A stretch of 50,168 nt of DNA from an uncultured Sphingobacteriaceae bacterium. Lineage in GTDB: Bacteria > Bacteroidota > Bacteroidia > Sphingobacteriales > Sphingobacteriaceae. Location of the stretch: NCBI GenBank assembly GCA_946887045.1, contig CAMPKC010000033.1:1-50168 (forward strand), given 5' to 3'. Within the stretch, counting starts at the first letter, position 1. Every line of letters starts with the position of its first letter. A model generated the notes under the pieces. The model searched no databases, was not told the DNA's origin, and saw nothing but the letters and a program-made list of their open reading frames with translations. Shown piece by piece: positions 26,934 through 35,411 of the stretch. The position numbers were made by a program, and so were the translations under genes.

Positions 26934-28412
26934 TTACTTCTTTTTCAGCCAGATAGAGAGTCCACCGCCATTTAAACCCGTCATTACAAGAGTTGAGGTT
27001 TTTTTCTTTTCCCAATCACGTTCTCGGGACACATGAAGTTTATCAATAAATAAACCTCCTGCCCAACGCAATTCAAGCCATGGCGAAGTGTAACTCCATG
27101 TATTGTTAGCATCGCCGTTAATCTTACCATCTGCTCCTAAAGTTGTTGAAAAAGCTACATTATACTGGGGATCAGTTTGCTCTTGATCGAACCCCGGCAC
27201 CACGGCATAACCCTGTACAATTTGCTCATAATCACCTGCGATTTCGCTTGCGGCAACGGCGTTGTCTGGTACATTCGCATAACGCTCGGGCGAAACAATT
27301 GGCCAGCCCTCGGGCGTCCAAAACATTTTGCGAACGTGCATAACCATAAATGCCCTGTCTACACCCGGCCTGCCCTGATGTGCCATAAAATATTGATTTC
27401 CATCTTTAAAAACTGAGCAATGCGACACACCTGCCCAACCGCCGTGATCCATAAATTTATAGGGAGCCAGAATCATTGGGCCGTTGTCGAACGCATTGTC
27501 AACATTAATCCCGTTCCAGTCTAAAAAAGGACCGTTAGGATTGGCAGAACGGAAAACCCTGACATTATATTTTGTTGAAAGCCAATCGTACGCCACAAAT
27601 AAATAGTACATGTTTGTTGTAGGGTTGAAAATAATTTCCGGACCTTCTAAATTTCCATTAATCATTCCATTAGTATTTCCCCGTCGTACAATCCGCGTCC
27701 CTTTGTCGCCAGAGGCAAGCGCAAGACCTGTTGCAGGATTCAGCTGCAATTCATACAATCCATCCCATGAGGACCCATAAACCATCCAATGCTGCCCCGA
27801 AGGAGTAACAACAACCGATGGATCGATGGCATTGGTTCCCGGGCCAGAATTGCTCGAAGTTACGGCCAGGCCTCTTTCCTCCCAGGGACCTTCAAGAGAA
27901 GCCGAAGTAAGCAAACCTATGGCACTGGTGCGACCCGCCGTGGGCGCCAACGAATAATACAGCCTGAATTCGGATCCTACCTTCATAATATAGGGAGCCC
28001 AAAGACCTTTAACCGGAGTACCGCCGTTTGAAGTTATATAGTTTACCGCCATTGCCGGCAAAGCGTTTACCGCCCATCCAACGTATTTCCAGTCAACTAA
28101 ATCTTTCGATTTACGCACCATAATGCCGACCCGTGCCTCTCCACCGTATTGTACATCGGTGCTAAAACTATAGAACCATTCGCCGTCTTTAATTATGGAT
28201 GGATCGTGGGTGTTGTAGGGGCCCCATTGCCGGTAAAAGGAAGAAGAGGTTAATGAGGGATAGGTATCATTGATATTATTAATATCGAAGGGTTTTTCTG
28301 CGAAAATCCCCGGATCAACTTCAGTTATAGGCTCAACATCCTTTTTACAGCTGGTGATGAAAGCCAATCCTATTACGACCGGAGCAAAAACTTTGGAAAA
28401 TAACTTATTCAT
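26934..28412 (-). CDS. GH43 endo-arabinanase, lipoprotein (492 aa)
   Basis: Probable surface endo-1,5-alpha-L-arabinanase that cuts polymer before import. A lipoprotein signal ends at Cys22 (FITSC), followed by KKDVEP, an acidic/lysine stretch like Bacteroidota surface-export signals. The propeller contains the base Asp in YNTHDPSIIKDGEWFYSF, the second Asp in NAIDPSVVVTPSGQHWMVYGSSWDG, the acid Glu in LEGPEIIFNPTTNMYYLF and GLWAPYIMKVGSEFRLYYS. The C-terminal 110 residues form a beta domain like GH43_C. It follows susD after a UUCG-type hairpin, and is probably read from the same promoter as susCD at a different level. Confidence 0.9.
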   Translation of the reverse strand: MNKLFSKVFAPVVIGLAFITSCKKDVEPITEVDPGIFAEKPFDINNINDTYPSLTSSSFYRQWGPYNTHDPSIIKDGEWFYSFSTDVQYGGEARVGIMVRKSKDLVDWKYVGWAVNALPAMAVNYITSNGGTPVKGLWAPYIMKVGSEFRLYYSLAPTAGRTSAIGLLTSASLEGPWEERGLAVTSSNSGPGTNAIDPSVVVTPSGQHWMVYGSSWDGLYELQLNPATGLALASGDKGTRIVRRGNTNGMINGNLEGPEIIFNPTTNMYYLFVAYDWLSTKYNVRVFRSANPNGPFLDWNGINVDNAFDNGPMILAPYKFMDHGGWAGVSHCSVFKDGNQYFMAHQGRPGVDRAFMVMHVRKMFWTPEGWPIVSPERYANVPDNAVAASEIAGDYEQIVQGYAVVPGFDQEQTDPQYNVAFSTTLGADGKINGDANNTWSYTSPWLELRWAGGLFIDKLHVSRERDWEKKKTSTLVMTGLNGGGLSIWLKKK

Positions 28413-28432
28413 AATTTTTTAGTTTTATGATG

Positions 28433-28456
28433 AGATGTCAGGCGAACCTGACATCT
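28433..28456 (-). other. Ten-base-pair UUCG hairpin between susD and GH43
   Basis: In the minus-strand RNA the stem AGATGTCAGG / CCTGACATCT closes a TTCG loop, an unusually stable tetraloop. There is no T-run after it. Such hairpins downstream of susD may tune the relative amounts of susCD and enzyme messages. The same place holds no promoter that I can see. Confidence 0.7.
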
Positions 28457-28478
28457 ATCTGTTTTTGAACCGCAATAA

Positions 28479-30041
28479 TTAGTTAGCTGAGTTTGGTGAA
28501 AGATTCTTGTTAGTTGCCAGTTCTGACTGCGGAATAGGCAAATATTCATTACCTGCTGTCCAGGTATTAAAATCTGCATCATGTGCTTTTAACATTGCCA
28601 GCTTAGCCGGATCATATAGCCATCCCCATCTGATAATATCGTTGATGCGTTGGCCTTCAATAGCAAACTCTAAAGCACGTTCGTGGTAAATTTGTTCACG
28701 CATTTGAGTTTGGTTCATCCCTGGTTTTACAACCAGCAAAATCGGCAATTTGGCTCTGTCTCTAACCTGCTGGATAAGCGGGTAAGCTTCAGGAGTTCTG
28801 TTCAACTCATTCAAGGCCTCGGCATACATTAATAAGATATCTGCATAGCGCAATACCCGATAGTTTATTCCGCCTCCTTCAAAGGTTTCAAAAGGAGCGC
28901 CTAAGCCATCATAGGTATATTTCCTTGGATAAATCCTATCCTGAGGATGTGGCCAGGGAACGCCGTAAGCTGTGGTAGAATTATCTGCAGGTTCGTAAGA
29001 TGCAATAGTAGCCAGCAAGCGTGGATCACTTTTATTGTCTGTTGTTTTTTCAACCTTATACTCATCATAAATCCATTTGGTCGGCAAATAATCAGAAAAG
29101 CCTTTTCCATCCATACCATAGGTTATCGAAAATGCTTCGAATTGACGCCAGTTTGCGTTTGGCTCGCCGGTCCAGTTAGCAACAGATCCACCTTCAGCGC
29201 TGAACTGTACTTCAAATAAAGATTCTGCATTATTTTCGTTGGTCGCTTTGAAGTTATCCCGATAATCCGGCATTAATGAATAGACACCCTGTAATGGCGC
29301 CACAAAGAATTTAGCAAATTGATCGGCAGCCTTTTGCCATTCTTTTTTATATAAATATGCCTTACCCAGCATTCCGGCGGCTGCACCTTTTGTTGCTCTC
29401 CCCTTTTGGCCTTTATCCGGACCAACAACATTATCATAAGATACCGGAAGCATTTCTTCAGCAGATTTAAAATCCGAAAAGATTTGATTCCATAAGGCTT
29501 CTTCCGATGCTGTTGGAGGGAAATAATCATTCTGATCGGCAGGCGGAACGGTGATTAGGGGAACAGCCTTAAAAGTGGTTACCAGATTATAATATGCCAA
29601 GCCTCTTAAAAAATATGCCTGTCCCAGTATCCTGTCTTTAGCTTCAGCTCTTATCACAGCAGGATCCAGTTTTCCGACATTCTGAATAACCTGATTCGAT
29701 CTGAACACGATCATATACAAATCTCTCCAAATCCATTGCACCGGTGCAGAAGTGTTCGGGATAATAAACTTTCCGGTTTGTTCAAGATCGCCCCAGGGAC
29801 TATCACCACGAAAATCATCACCACGGCTATCGGTAAGACCGGGAAATGAACGCTGATAGGTTCCATCAGTTATTAAAGCATTATAAATACCGGTTACACC
29901 GGCAAATGCCTGGGTTTCAGTTTTCCAATAGGTTCCTGTAGTCGGACTATTAGGGTCTACGAGATCCAGCTCCTTGTCGCAAGAAGTCAAACCAGCAGTA
30001 AATAAGCCGAGAGCCAGTATATAGAGTTTTAAATTTTTCAT
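28479..30041 (-). CDS. susD: SusD/RagB family glycan-binding lipoprotein
   Basis: Outer-membrane surface lipoprotein that binds the arabino-oligosaccharide and caps the SusC pore. I start it at MKNLKLYILALGLFTAGLTSC, ten codons after an in-frame upstream Met, because AAGGAAATTAAG precedes this ATG and the lipobox (LTSC, then DKELDLVDP) then has the right distance. The SusD core shows TGTYWKTETQAFAGVTGIY, the TPR-like helices (AEAKDRILGQAYFLRGLAYYNLVTTF), a long RagB C-terminus with RYADILLMYAEALNEL, and the family ending ERALEFAIEGQRINDIIRWG. It follows susC after 30 bases. Confidence 0.95.
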   Translation of the reverse strand: MKNLKLYILALGLFTAGLTSCDKELDLVDPNSPTTGTYWKTETQAFAGVTGIYNALITDGTYQRSFPGLTDSRGDDFRGDSPWGDLEQTGKFIIPNTSAPVQWIWRDLYMIVFRSNQVIQNVGKLDPAVIRAEAKDRILGQAYFLRGLAYYNLVTTFKAVPLITVPPADQNDYFPPTASEEALWNQIFSDFKSAEEMLPVSYDNVVGPDKGQKGRATKGAAAGMLGKAYLYKKEWQKAADQFAKFFVAPLQGVYSLMPDYRDNFKATNENNAESLFEVQFSAEGGSVANWTGEPNANWRQFEAFSITYGMDGKGFSDYLPTKWIYDEYKVEKTTDNKSDPRLLATIASYEPADNSTTAYGVPWPHPQDRIYPRKYTYDGLGAPFETFEGGGINYRVLRYADILLMYAEALNELNRTPEAYPLIQQVRDRAKLPILLVVKPGMNQTQMREQIYHERALEFAIEGQRINDIIRWGWLYDPAKLAMLKAHDADFNTWTAGNEYLPIPQSELATNKNLSPNSAN

Positions 30042-30071
30042 CTTAATTTCCTTTTGTTTATACAATATCAA

Positions 30072-33000
30072 TTAAAAGCCTACCTGCACTCCCAGCATTA
30101 TTGTTCTTGGTTTCGGATAAGATCCGTTATCAAAACCCGGTTCAAATACGCCGGCGGTAAAATCAGGATTGTATCCTTTATACTTTTGGAAGGTGTATAG
30201 ATTTTGGGCAGTTGAATAGATACGGGCACTTGATACTCCTTTTATTAAGTTCTTAGGTAAGGTGTATCCTAAGGACAAAGTGTTTATCCGTAGATAAGTC
30301 CCGTCCTGAAGCCATCCTTCGCGATTTGAATTCCTGCCATTTTGATTTACATCATTCCAGTCCAAGCGGGGAATATTAGTATTGGTGTTAACAGATGTCC
30401 AGCGATTGATAATATCCTGATGATAGTTTGCATCACCTGCGGTATGCATCAAGTCTCTGTATAACCGACTATTGATTAAAAATTTGGCACTTCCTGAAGC
30501 AAAAACGGTAAAATCAAAGCTCTTATAGGAAGTATTGAAATTTAAGCCATAGGTATATTTTGGTAATCCACTGCCAAGATAGGTTCTGTCTTTATCATCG
30601 ACTATATTATCTCCGTTCAGATCTTTAAATTTTATATCACCAACAGTAGTTCCTGGAAATTGAAAGGCGTGAGCCGTAACTTCCTCAGGAGTTTGAAAAA
30701 TACCCTCAGCGACATATCCATAATGCCTTCCAACTTCGCCACCTAATTCGGATTTAGATCCAACTCCTTCCCTGAACTGAACATCATTTCCTAATGACAG
30801 TACACGGTTTCTAATTGTGGTGAAATTCGCCGACACATCAAATTTAAATTCTCCCGCTGTTTTATGGTAGCCTGTCGAAATTTCAATTCCTGAATTTCTT
30901 AATGCTCCGGCGTTGACAATGGGATTGCTGTTAATCGACCCAACTGATGCGGGAATAGGGATACCTATCAAAATATCTGAGCTTTTGCTGTTGTAATATT
31001 CTGCGGAGAGATCCCACTTTCCATTCAATAAAACCGCATCAAAACCGATATTAGATGTACTTCTGTCTTCCCATTTAATGGTCTCCGAAACAACATTGGT
31101 TTGAATGCCGCCGATTACGCGCATGTCGTTGAATGTATAAACCACGTTAGGGTTTATTAAGGCTGTGTAGGCATAATTCGGAATATTCTCGTTACCCAGC
31201 TTTCCATAACTGGCCCTGATCTTTAAATCGGAAACTACAGAAGTGGGTACCACCTTATTAAAGAACGACTCGTTGCTTATTCGCCATCCTAAAGCGACAG
31301 AAGGAAAATATCCTGTCCTATTTACAGGTGCGAACCGCGAAGAAGCATCACGCCTAAGGGTTGCTGTTAACAGATATTTCTGGTCGAAATTGTAGTTGAT
31401 ACGTCCCAGATAGGATGCAAGCGCATGATAATCATCCCGGGAACCGGCAGTATTAGTTTCTCCGGTAGCTAAAACCGGAAATTCTGGAAAACTATAACCC
31501 TGGGCATAACCAAACTTTTGCAGCGCAAGATCTTTTTGAAACATTTGTCCGGCCAAGACAGCCAGCGAATGTTTTCCAAATTGCTTTTCATAATTCAGGG
31601 TATTTTCCACAAGCCCGTAGCCGTAGGTTCTTGAATTATCAGTAACGCGAGCTGTTGGATTAGGAAAGAAGTATCCAAGATTGAAAGTCGGAATAAAACC
31701 GTAATCACGGGCCATCACCCTATCGTATCCTAAGTTTAGTTTATATTTTAAATTATGTCCGTTGCTCTTTATTAATTGGAGTTCGCCGTATACAGTTGCA
31801 AATATTCTGTCTACATCAACCGTATTTTTAACCAGGCTATTATACCCAATTCCATTAAGTGAGATGGCATCTTCGCGTTCTTGTAAAGTGCCGCCAAAAC
31901 CACCATCTACAGTAGGATCGTAAACTGCCATTGTAGGTATTGCAAACACCAGATCATTAATAAGTGGCGGGCGGGCGCCTAAAAGAACTCCATCACCGCT
32001 TGTTAATCCATTTTCTTTTGAACGGGTGTAACTTAAGGTCTGGCCAATTTTAAAAATCCCTTTTTCAGCAGTAGTATTTACACGGCCGGTATAACGCTTA
32101 TAGGTCGGTCCGTTTCCTACGAATGTTCCATTATTATCAAACATGTCGAACGATACGTTATATACAACGTTGTTACCGCCACCAGAAAAATTAAGGTAAT
32201 GATTCTGACGATTCCCATTCTTCAATCCTTCTTCCTGCCAATCGGTATCAATACCTGTAATAAATTTGCTGGAGTTAGGGTCGTTTGCAGGAGCCAGAGG
32301 CTTTTGGGCATTAAAACGTGCCTCATTGTTTAAATTCTGATAATTCACCCGCGAGGTAACTGGCATTCTTTGCCAAACCTGATCTACACCATAATAACCA
32401 GAGTATTCGACTTTAAGAGGAGAATTTTTCTTACCCTGTTTTGTCGTAATGATAATAACCCCATTAGCTGCCCGCGAACCGTATACAGCCCCTGAAGAGG
32501 CATCTTTCAACACCTGCATTGATTCAATATCATTTGGATTAAAATCTCTTGGAACACCGTTAATCGGCACTCCGTCGATTACATATAAAGGGTCTGAATT
32601 TCCAAACGTACCAATACCTCTAATTCGCACCTGGGGAAACGCACCCGGCTGGCCATCACTGTTTACCGTAACGCCTGCGGCACGGCCCTGTAGTAACTGC
32701 CCTACGTCATTCGACGAAACTTGCTTCATATCGGCAACATCTACAACCGCAACAGAACCTGTTATATCAACTTTTCTTTGCGATCCGTATCCAACCACAA
32801 CTACTTCGTCCAGCGTTTTCGAATCTTCTGAAAGAGTTACATTTAAGGTAGTTTGATTATTAACTGCGAGCTCCGTGGTAGAGAACCCAATGAAACTGAA
32901 AACCAACACCCCGCTTCCATCGGGGATATTAATGGAATACTGCCCATTCAGATCGGTGGTAACACCAAGAGAGGATCCCTTGAGTTTAACACTTACTCCG

Positions 33001-33407
33001 GGAATCGCCTGTCCTCCGGCGTCAGTCACTGTCCCCCTGACCGTAATGTCAACCAGGTTTTTAGCGTTTTTTAAAATGATATAATAATTGTCCTTTACTT
33101 TCTCATAGCTCAATTCAAAAGGAGCCAATATTTTGCCTAAAGTATTTTCTATCGGGGCATCACTCACAACTAAACCCGCATTTGTTACTTTATCTCTAAG
33201 CAATTTTGAATCATAATTAAACCGCACTTTATAGTGCCCTTCCAGGGACTTCAGCACAGTTGTAAGTTGCTGTAAACGCTCTGCTTTCTGCGGTATCGTA
33301 GAATCTACCTTTTCATTGCTGGCATATACATAAGTTTGATTTTGCGAATAGCTTTGTTCGGCTACCAGCAATACCGTAAAAACTCCGAGTATAAAAGTTC
33401 TCATCAT
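30072..33407 (-). CDS. susC: SusC/RagA TonB-dependent transporter with N-terminal STN signalling domain
   Basis: Outer-membrane importer, 1111 aa. After a signal peptide (MMRTFILGVFTVLLVAEQSYSQ), residues about 45-115 form an STN domain (LKSLEGHYKVRFNYDSKLLRDK...). This is the module that TonB-transducers use to signal to a FecR anti-sigma factor. Then come a carboxypeptidase-D-like domain (about 122-200, DITVRGTVTDAGGQAIPGVSVKLKG), the plug (VVVGYGSQRKVDITGSVAVVD, LLQGRAAGVTV, RIRGIGTFGNSDPLYVIDG), and the 22-strand barrel. The presence of STN agrees with the fecR and ECF sigma genes directly upstream. Substrate from context: arabinan or arabinogalactan oligosaccharides. Confidence 0.96.
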   Translation of the reverse strand: MMRTFILGVFTVLLVAEQSYSQNQTYVYASNEKVDSTIPQKAERLQQLTTVLKSLEGHYKVRFNYDSKLLRDKVTNAGLVVSDAPIENTLGKILAPFELSYEKVKDNYYIILKNAKNLVDITVRGTVTDAGGQAIPGVSVKLKGSSLGVTTDLNGQYSINIPDGSGVLVFSFIGFSTTELAVNNQTTLNVTLSEDSKTLDEVVVVGYGSQRKVDITGSVAVVDVADMKQVSSNDVGQLLQGRAAGVTVNSDGQPGAFPQVRIRGIGTFGNSDPLYVIDGVPINGVPRDFNPNDIESMQVLKDASSGAVYGSRAANGVIIITTKQGKKNSPLKVEYSGYYGVDQVWQRMPVTSRVNYQNLNNEARFNAQKPLAPANDPNSSKFITGIDTDWQEEGLKNGNRQNHYLNFSGGGNNVVYNVSFDMFDNNGTFVGNGPTYKRYTGRVNTTAEKGIFKIGQTLSYTRSKENGLTSGDGVLLGARPPLINDLVFAIPTMAVYDPTVDGGFGGTLQEREDAISLNGIGYNSLVKNTVDVDRIFATVYGELQLIKSNGHNLKYKLNLGYDRVMARDYGFIPTFNLGYFFPNPTARVTDNSRTYGYGLVENTLNYEKQFGKHSLAVLAGQMFQKDLALQKFGYAQGYSFPEFPVLATGETNTAGSRDDYHALASYLGRINYNFDQKYLLTATLRRDASSRFAPVNRTGYFPSVALGWRISNESFFNKVVPTSVVSDLKIRASYGKLGNENIPNYAYTALINPNVVYTFNDMRVIGGIQTNVVSETIKWEDRSTSNIGFDAVLLNGKWDLSAEYYNSKSSDILIGIPIPASVGSINSNPIVNAGALRNSGIEISTGYHKTAGEFKFDVSANFTTIRNRVLSLGNDVQFREGVGSKSELGGEVGRHYGYVAEGIFQTPEEVTAHAFQFPGTTVGDIKFKDLNGDNIVDDKDRTYLGSGLPKYTYGLNFNTSYKSFDFTVFASGSAKFLINSRLYRDLMHTAGDANYHQDIINRWTSVNTNTNIPRLDWNDVNQNGRNSNREGWLQDGTYLRINTLSLGYTLPKNLIKGVSSARIYSTAQNLYTFQKYKGYNPDFTAGVFEPGFDNGSYPKPRTIMLGVQVGF

Positions 33408-33458
33408 TCAATTTTTTGGTTAGTGTTGGTTAAATATTAATTGGTTTCAGGTATATAA

Positions 33459-34481
33459 TTACAGTTTGTTAACAACGATATTTCCGCCCTCCTTTTTTAT
33501 AATTGAGATATTAAATGTTTTTTGAAGTATGTTAAACAATAAGTCTACGTTGTCTGAATCAATGGTCCCGGTAAAGGTTAACTGTTCTAAGTCAGCTGTT
33601 GAAAACCGAACTGTATATCCATAATTATCCTGCAGTAAAGCAGCTATTTCCTTAAGACTTGATTCTTCAAACACCAGCTTCCTTTCTACCCACGAACTAT
33701 ATTTCTCGGCCCGAACAGTTCTCTTTGATAATCGCTGCTGTTTAGGAGAAAAATCGACCATTTCGCCGGGCTTCATATCCACCTCTTTATTCTGCTGATT
33801 AACTAAATAGAGCTTTACTTTACCAGAATTCAGGATAACACAGGTTTTTTCCCGACGTGTATTCACATCAAATTTTGTCCCTAAGACCTGTACATCCAGA
33901 TCGTTGGTGTGAACGATAAATTTCTGCGAGTTTTTTTTATGGGTGACCGAGAAGAAAGCTTCGCCTTCTAACCAGATTTCGCGGGCGGTCTCAGTATCCC
34001 ATTTGGATGGATAAGAAATTGACGAGTTTGCGTTCAATACAACCACAGAACCATCGGGCAATACAATGTTTTTATGCTCGCCGTACGCAGTCTGGTATTC
34101 GACTTTGCGATTTAAGACAAGCAAGGCCAAAACGCTCACAAATAATAAGGCAGTTAAAACTGCGGCCACTCGCTGCCATGATTTAATAAATTCTATAATG
34201 GTGTTGCCTTTACTCTTTTTAAGTTCTCGTTGGTCAAAAAGGTCGTTAGATGCAGAAATGCGTGACCACAATTCAGCTAATTCATGCTGAACGGGAGCAT
34301 CTTCATCCCTGGAAAGTTCTAAAATTATTTCTTTTGCCTGCTGAATAATCTCTCTGTTTTCAGCATTTAATGAAGCCCATTCTATCCACAAGCTGCCATC
34401 TTCTTTGATGGGACTTTTTACCCATTTAATAAAGGCAGGATCAAGAATTAGATCTTCAATAGTAAACTTTTGGAAATGCAT
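33459..34481 (-). CDS. FecR family anti-sigma factor
   Basis: Membrane-spanning anti-sigma (or sigma-regulator) protein, 340 aa. Residues 1-85 are the cytoplasmic sigma-binding part with 'FIKWVKSPIKEDGSLWIEW', typical of Bacteroidota FecR. A membrane segment lies at about 110-127 (VAAVLTALLFVSVLALLVL). The periplasmic FecR domain (YGEHKNIVLPDGSVVVLNANSSISYP, EIWLEGEAFFSVTHKK, VLGTKFDVNTRREKTCVILNSGKVKL) is followed by a C-terminal DUF4974 (FEESSLKEIAALLQDNYGYTVRF). It lies between the ECF sigma gene and susC with 131- and 51-base gaps. A terminator-like structure separates it from sigma, so it probably has its own promoter. Confidence 0.95.
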   Translation of the reverse strand: MHFQKFTIEDLILDPAFIKWVKSPIKEDGSLWIEWASLNAENREIIQQAKEIILELSRDEDAPVQHELAELWSRISASNDLFDQRELKKSKGNTIIEFIKSWQRVAAVLTALLFVSVLALLVLNRKVEYQTAYGEHKNIVLPDGSVVVLNANSSISYPSKWDTETAREIWLEGEAFFSVTHKKNSQKFIVHTNDLDVQVLGTKFDVNTRREKTCVILNSGKVKLYLVNQQNKEVDMKPGEMVDFSPKQQRLSKRTVRAEKYSSWVERKLVFEESSLKEIAALLQDNYGYTVRFSTADLEQLTFTGTIDSDNVDLLFNILQKTFNISIIKKEGGNIVVNKL

Positions 34482-34527
34482 ATAATACCGCTGGTTAATT
34501 GGTTTATATACAGTAGACAGTGACCGG

Positions 34528-34552
34528 GATTTTTTACCAAAGATTTTTTACC
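34528..34552 (-). promoter_or_regulatory. Two GGTAAAAAATC boxes upstream of fecR
   Basis: On the minus strand the 11-mer GGTAAAAAATC occurs twice (34528-34538 and 34542-34552), 14 bases apart, 47 to 71 bases before the fecR start. It is not a match to the housekeeping promoter. It may be a recognition element of the adjacent ECF sigma factor or an activator. This is inference. Confidence 0.35.
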
Positions 34553-34580
34553 TTTTTTTTAAAAAAAATAAAAAAGCCGT

Positions 34581-34601
34581 AAAAACGGTCCTATTGACCG
34601 T
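34581..34601 (-). terminator. Terminator/attenuator between the sigma gene and fecR
   Basis: Minus-strand stem ACGGTC / GACCGT with loop AATAG and then TTTTT, directly after the sigma stop. A second small hairpin (CCGT-TTTT-ACGG) plus long T-runs follows. Confidence 0.65.
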
Positions 34602-34612
34602 GTGGACAGGAA

Positions 34613-35236
34613 TTATTTTGAATGATTTTCTAACAGGAAAAGCACTGTAACAATGGCCATTTCACTTTTAAGCGACTGGATGGCATTGAACGTAGTATTA
34701 TAAATAGTCCTGACTGAGACTGACATGATTGCCGCGACTTCGACAGGGCTAAGATTATTGTAGTATAACAAAAAGATGATTTCCTTTTGTTTGTTGGTTA
34801 GGGTTCTTAATGCATTAATAAGCTTTCTTTCATTCTCGTGCTTTGTTTCTTTTGAAACCAAATCCAACTCATTTGAGTCGACATATCCGAGATCCTTTTC
34901 CGTCAGCAAACCTTCCTGAACAAATCTCGATTGCTTACTTATTGCCCTGACAAGTTTATTACGTAAAGATTTTACGAGATAATTTTTTATAGATACCGGG
35001 TTACTGAGATTAGCTTTATTCTTCCAGATTTCGGTAAACAAATCATGCATACAATCTTTTACCAATTCTCTGTCGCTGACAATTTTGCAACCGTATCTAT
35101 ATAACAAGGATGAATATTCGTTATAAAAATAAGCGTAGGCAGATTTATCGCCGCTTTTAAACGAATCCCAAATAAGGTGTTCATCTCCCCCGTGTTCTGA
35201 TTTACAGAACTTCTCCTGAATTGAGTTCGTCGCCAT
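34613..35236 (-). CDS. ECF RNA polymerase sigma factor (Bacteroidota FecI-like)
   Basis: 207 aa. Region 2 spans about 28-95 (AYAYFYNEYSSLLYRYGCKIVSDRELVKDCMHDLFTEIWKN) with the usual acidic core-binding helix. Region 4 spans about 140-195 (LRTLTNKQKEIIFLLYYNNLSPVEVAAIMSVSVRTIYNTTFNAIQSLK), a clear helix-turn-helix. It is the first gene of the sigma-fecR-susCD unit and should be released by the FecR/SusC-STN relay when substrate is at the outer membrane. The promoter has a proposed AraR operator on the -33 element. Confidence 0.94.
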   Translation of the reverse strand: MATNSIQEKFCKSEHGGDEHLIWDSFKSGDKSAYAYFYNEYSSLLYRYGCKIVSDRELVKDCMHDLFTEIWKNKANLSNPVSIKNYLVKSLRNKLVRAISKQSRFVQEGLLTEKDLGYVDSNELDLVSKETKHENERKLINALRTLTNKQKEIIFLLYYNNLSPVEVAAIMSVSVRTIYNTTFNAIQSLKSEMAIVTVLFLLENHSK

Positions 35237-35320
35237 CTTAAAAAAGTATGGAAGAAATCTATTAATTGATTTTGATTTATTTTAAATCCAGAACTCGCCC
35301 GGACTCTATAACTGGTTATT

Positions 35321-35350
35321 CAAGTATAAGTAAAAATCTACAAATGTCGA
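35321..35350 (-). promoter_or_regulatory. Promoter of the ECF sigma gene
   Basis: Minus-strand TCG (35348-35350, a poor -33), 19 bases, then TATACTTG (35321-35328), a one-mismatch -7 box. Spacing relative to the operator equals that at the GH51 promoter at 37045-37074, which strengthens both. Confidence 0.45.
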
Positions 35351-35360
35351 AGGAACATTT
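35342..35360 (-). promoter_or_regulatory. Proposed AraR operator at the sigma gene
   Basis: AAATGT-N7-ACATTT, a perfect six-base inverted repeat, core TGTCGAAGGAACA. It lies between the terminator of the upstream GH51 gene and the sigma start, on the -33 position. Confidence 0.65.
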
Positions 35361-35372
35361 AAAAAAATATTC

Positions 35373-35403
35373 AAAAAAAATATCCCTGGTTTTCAGGGAT
35401 ATT
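35373..35403 (-). terminator. Rho-independent terminator after GH51
   Basis: Minus-strand stem AATATCCCTG / CAGGGATATT (loop AAAAC) followed by TTTTTT, just past the stop of the 523-aa GH51 gene. Confidence 0.88.
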
Positions 35404-35411
35404 TTCAGGCT

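Noticed and set aside
32449..33084. Plus-strand frames opposite susC
   Set aside because: They are opposite-strand shadows of the conserved plug and N-terminal domains of SusC.
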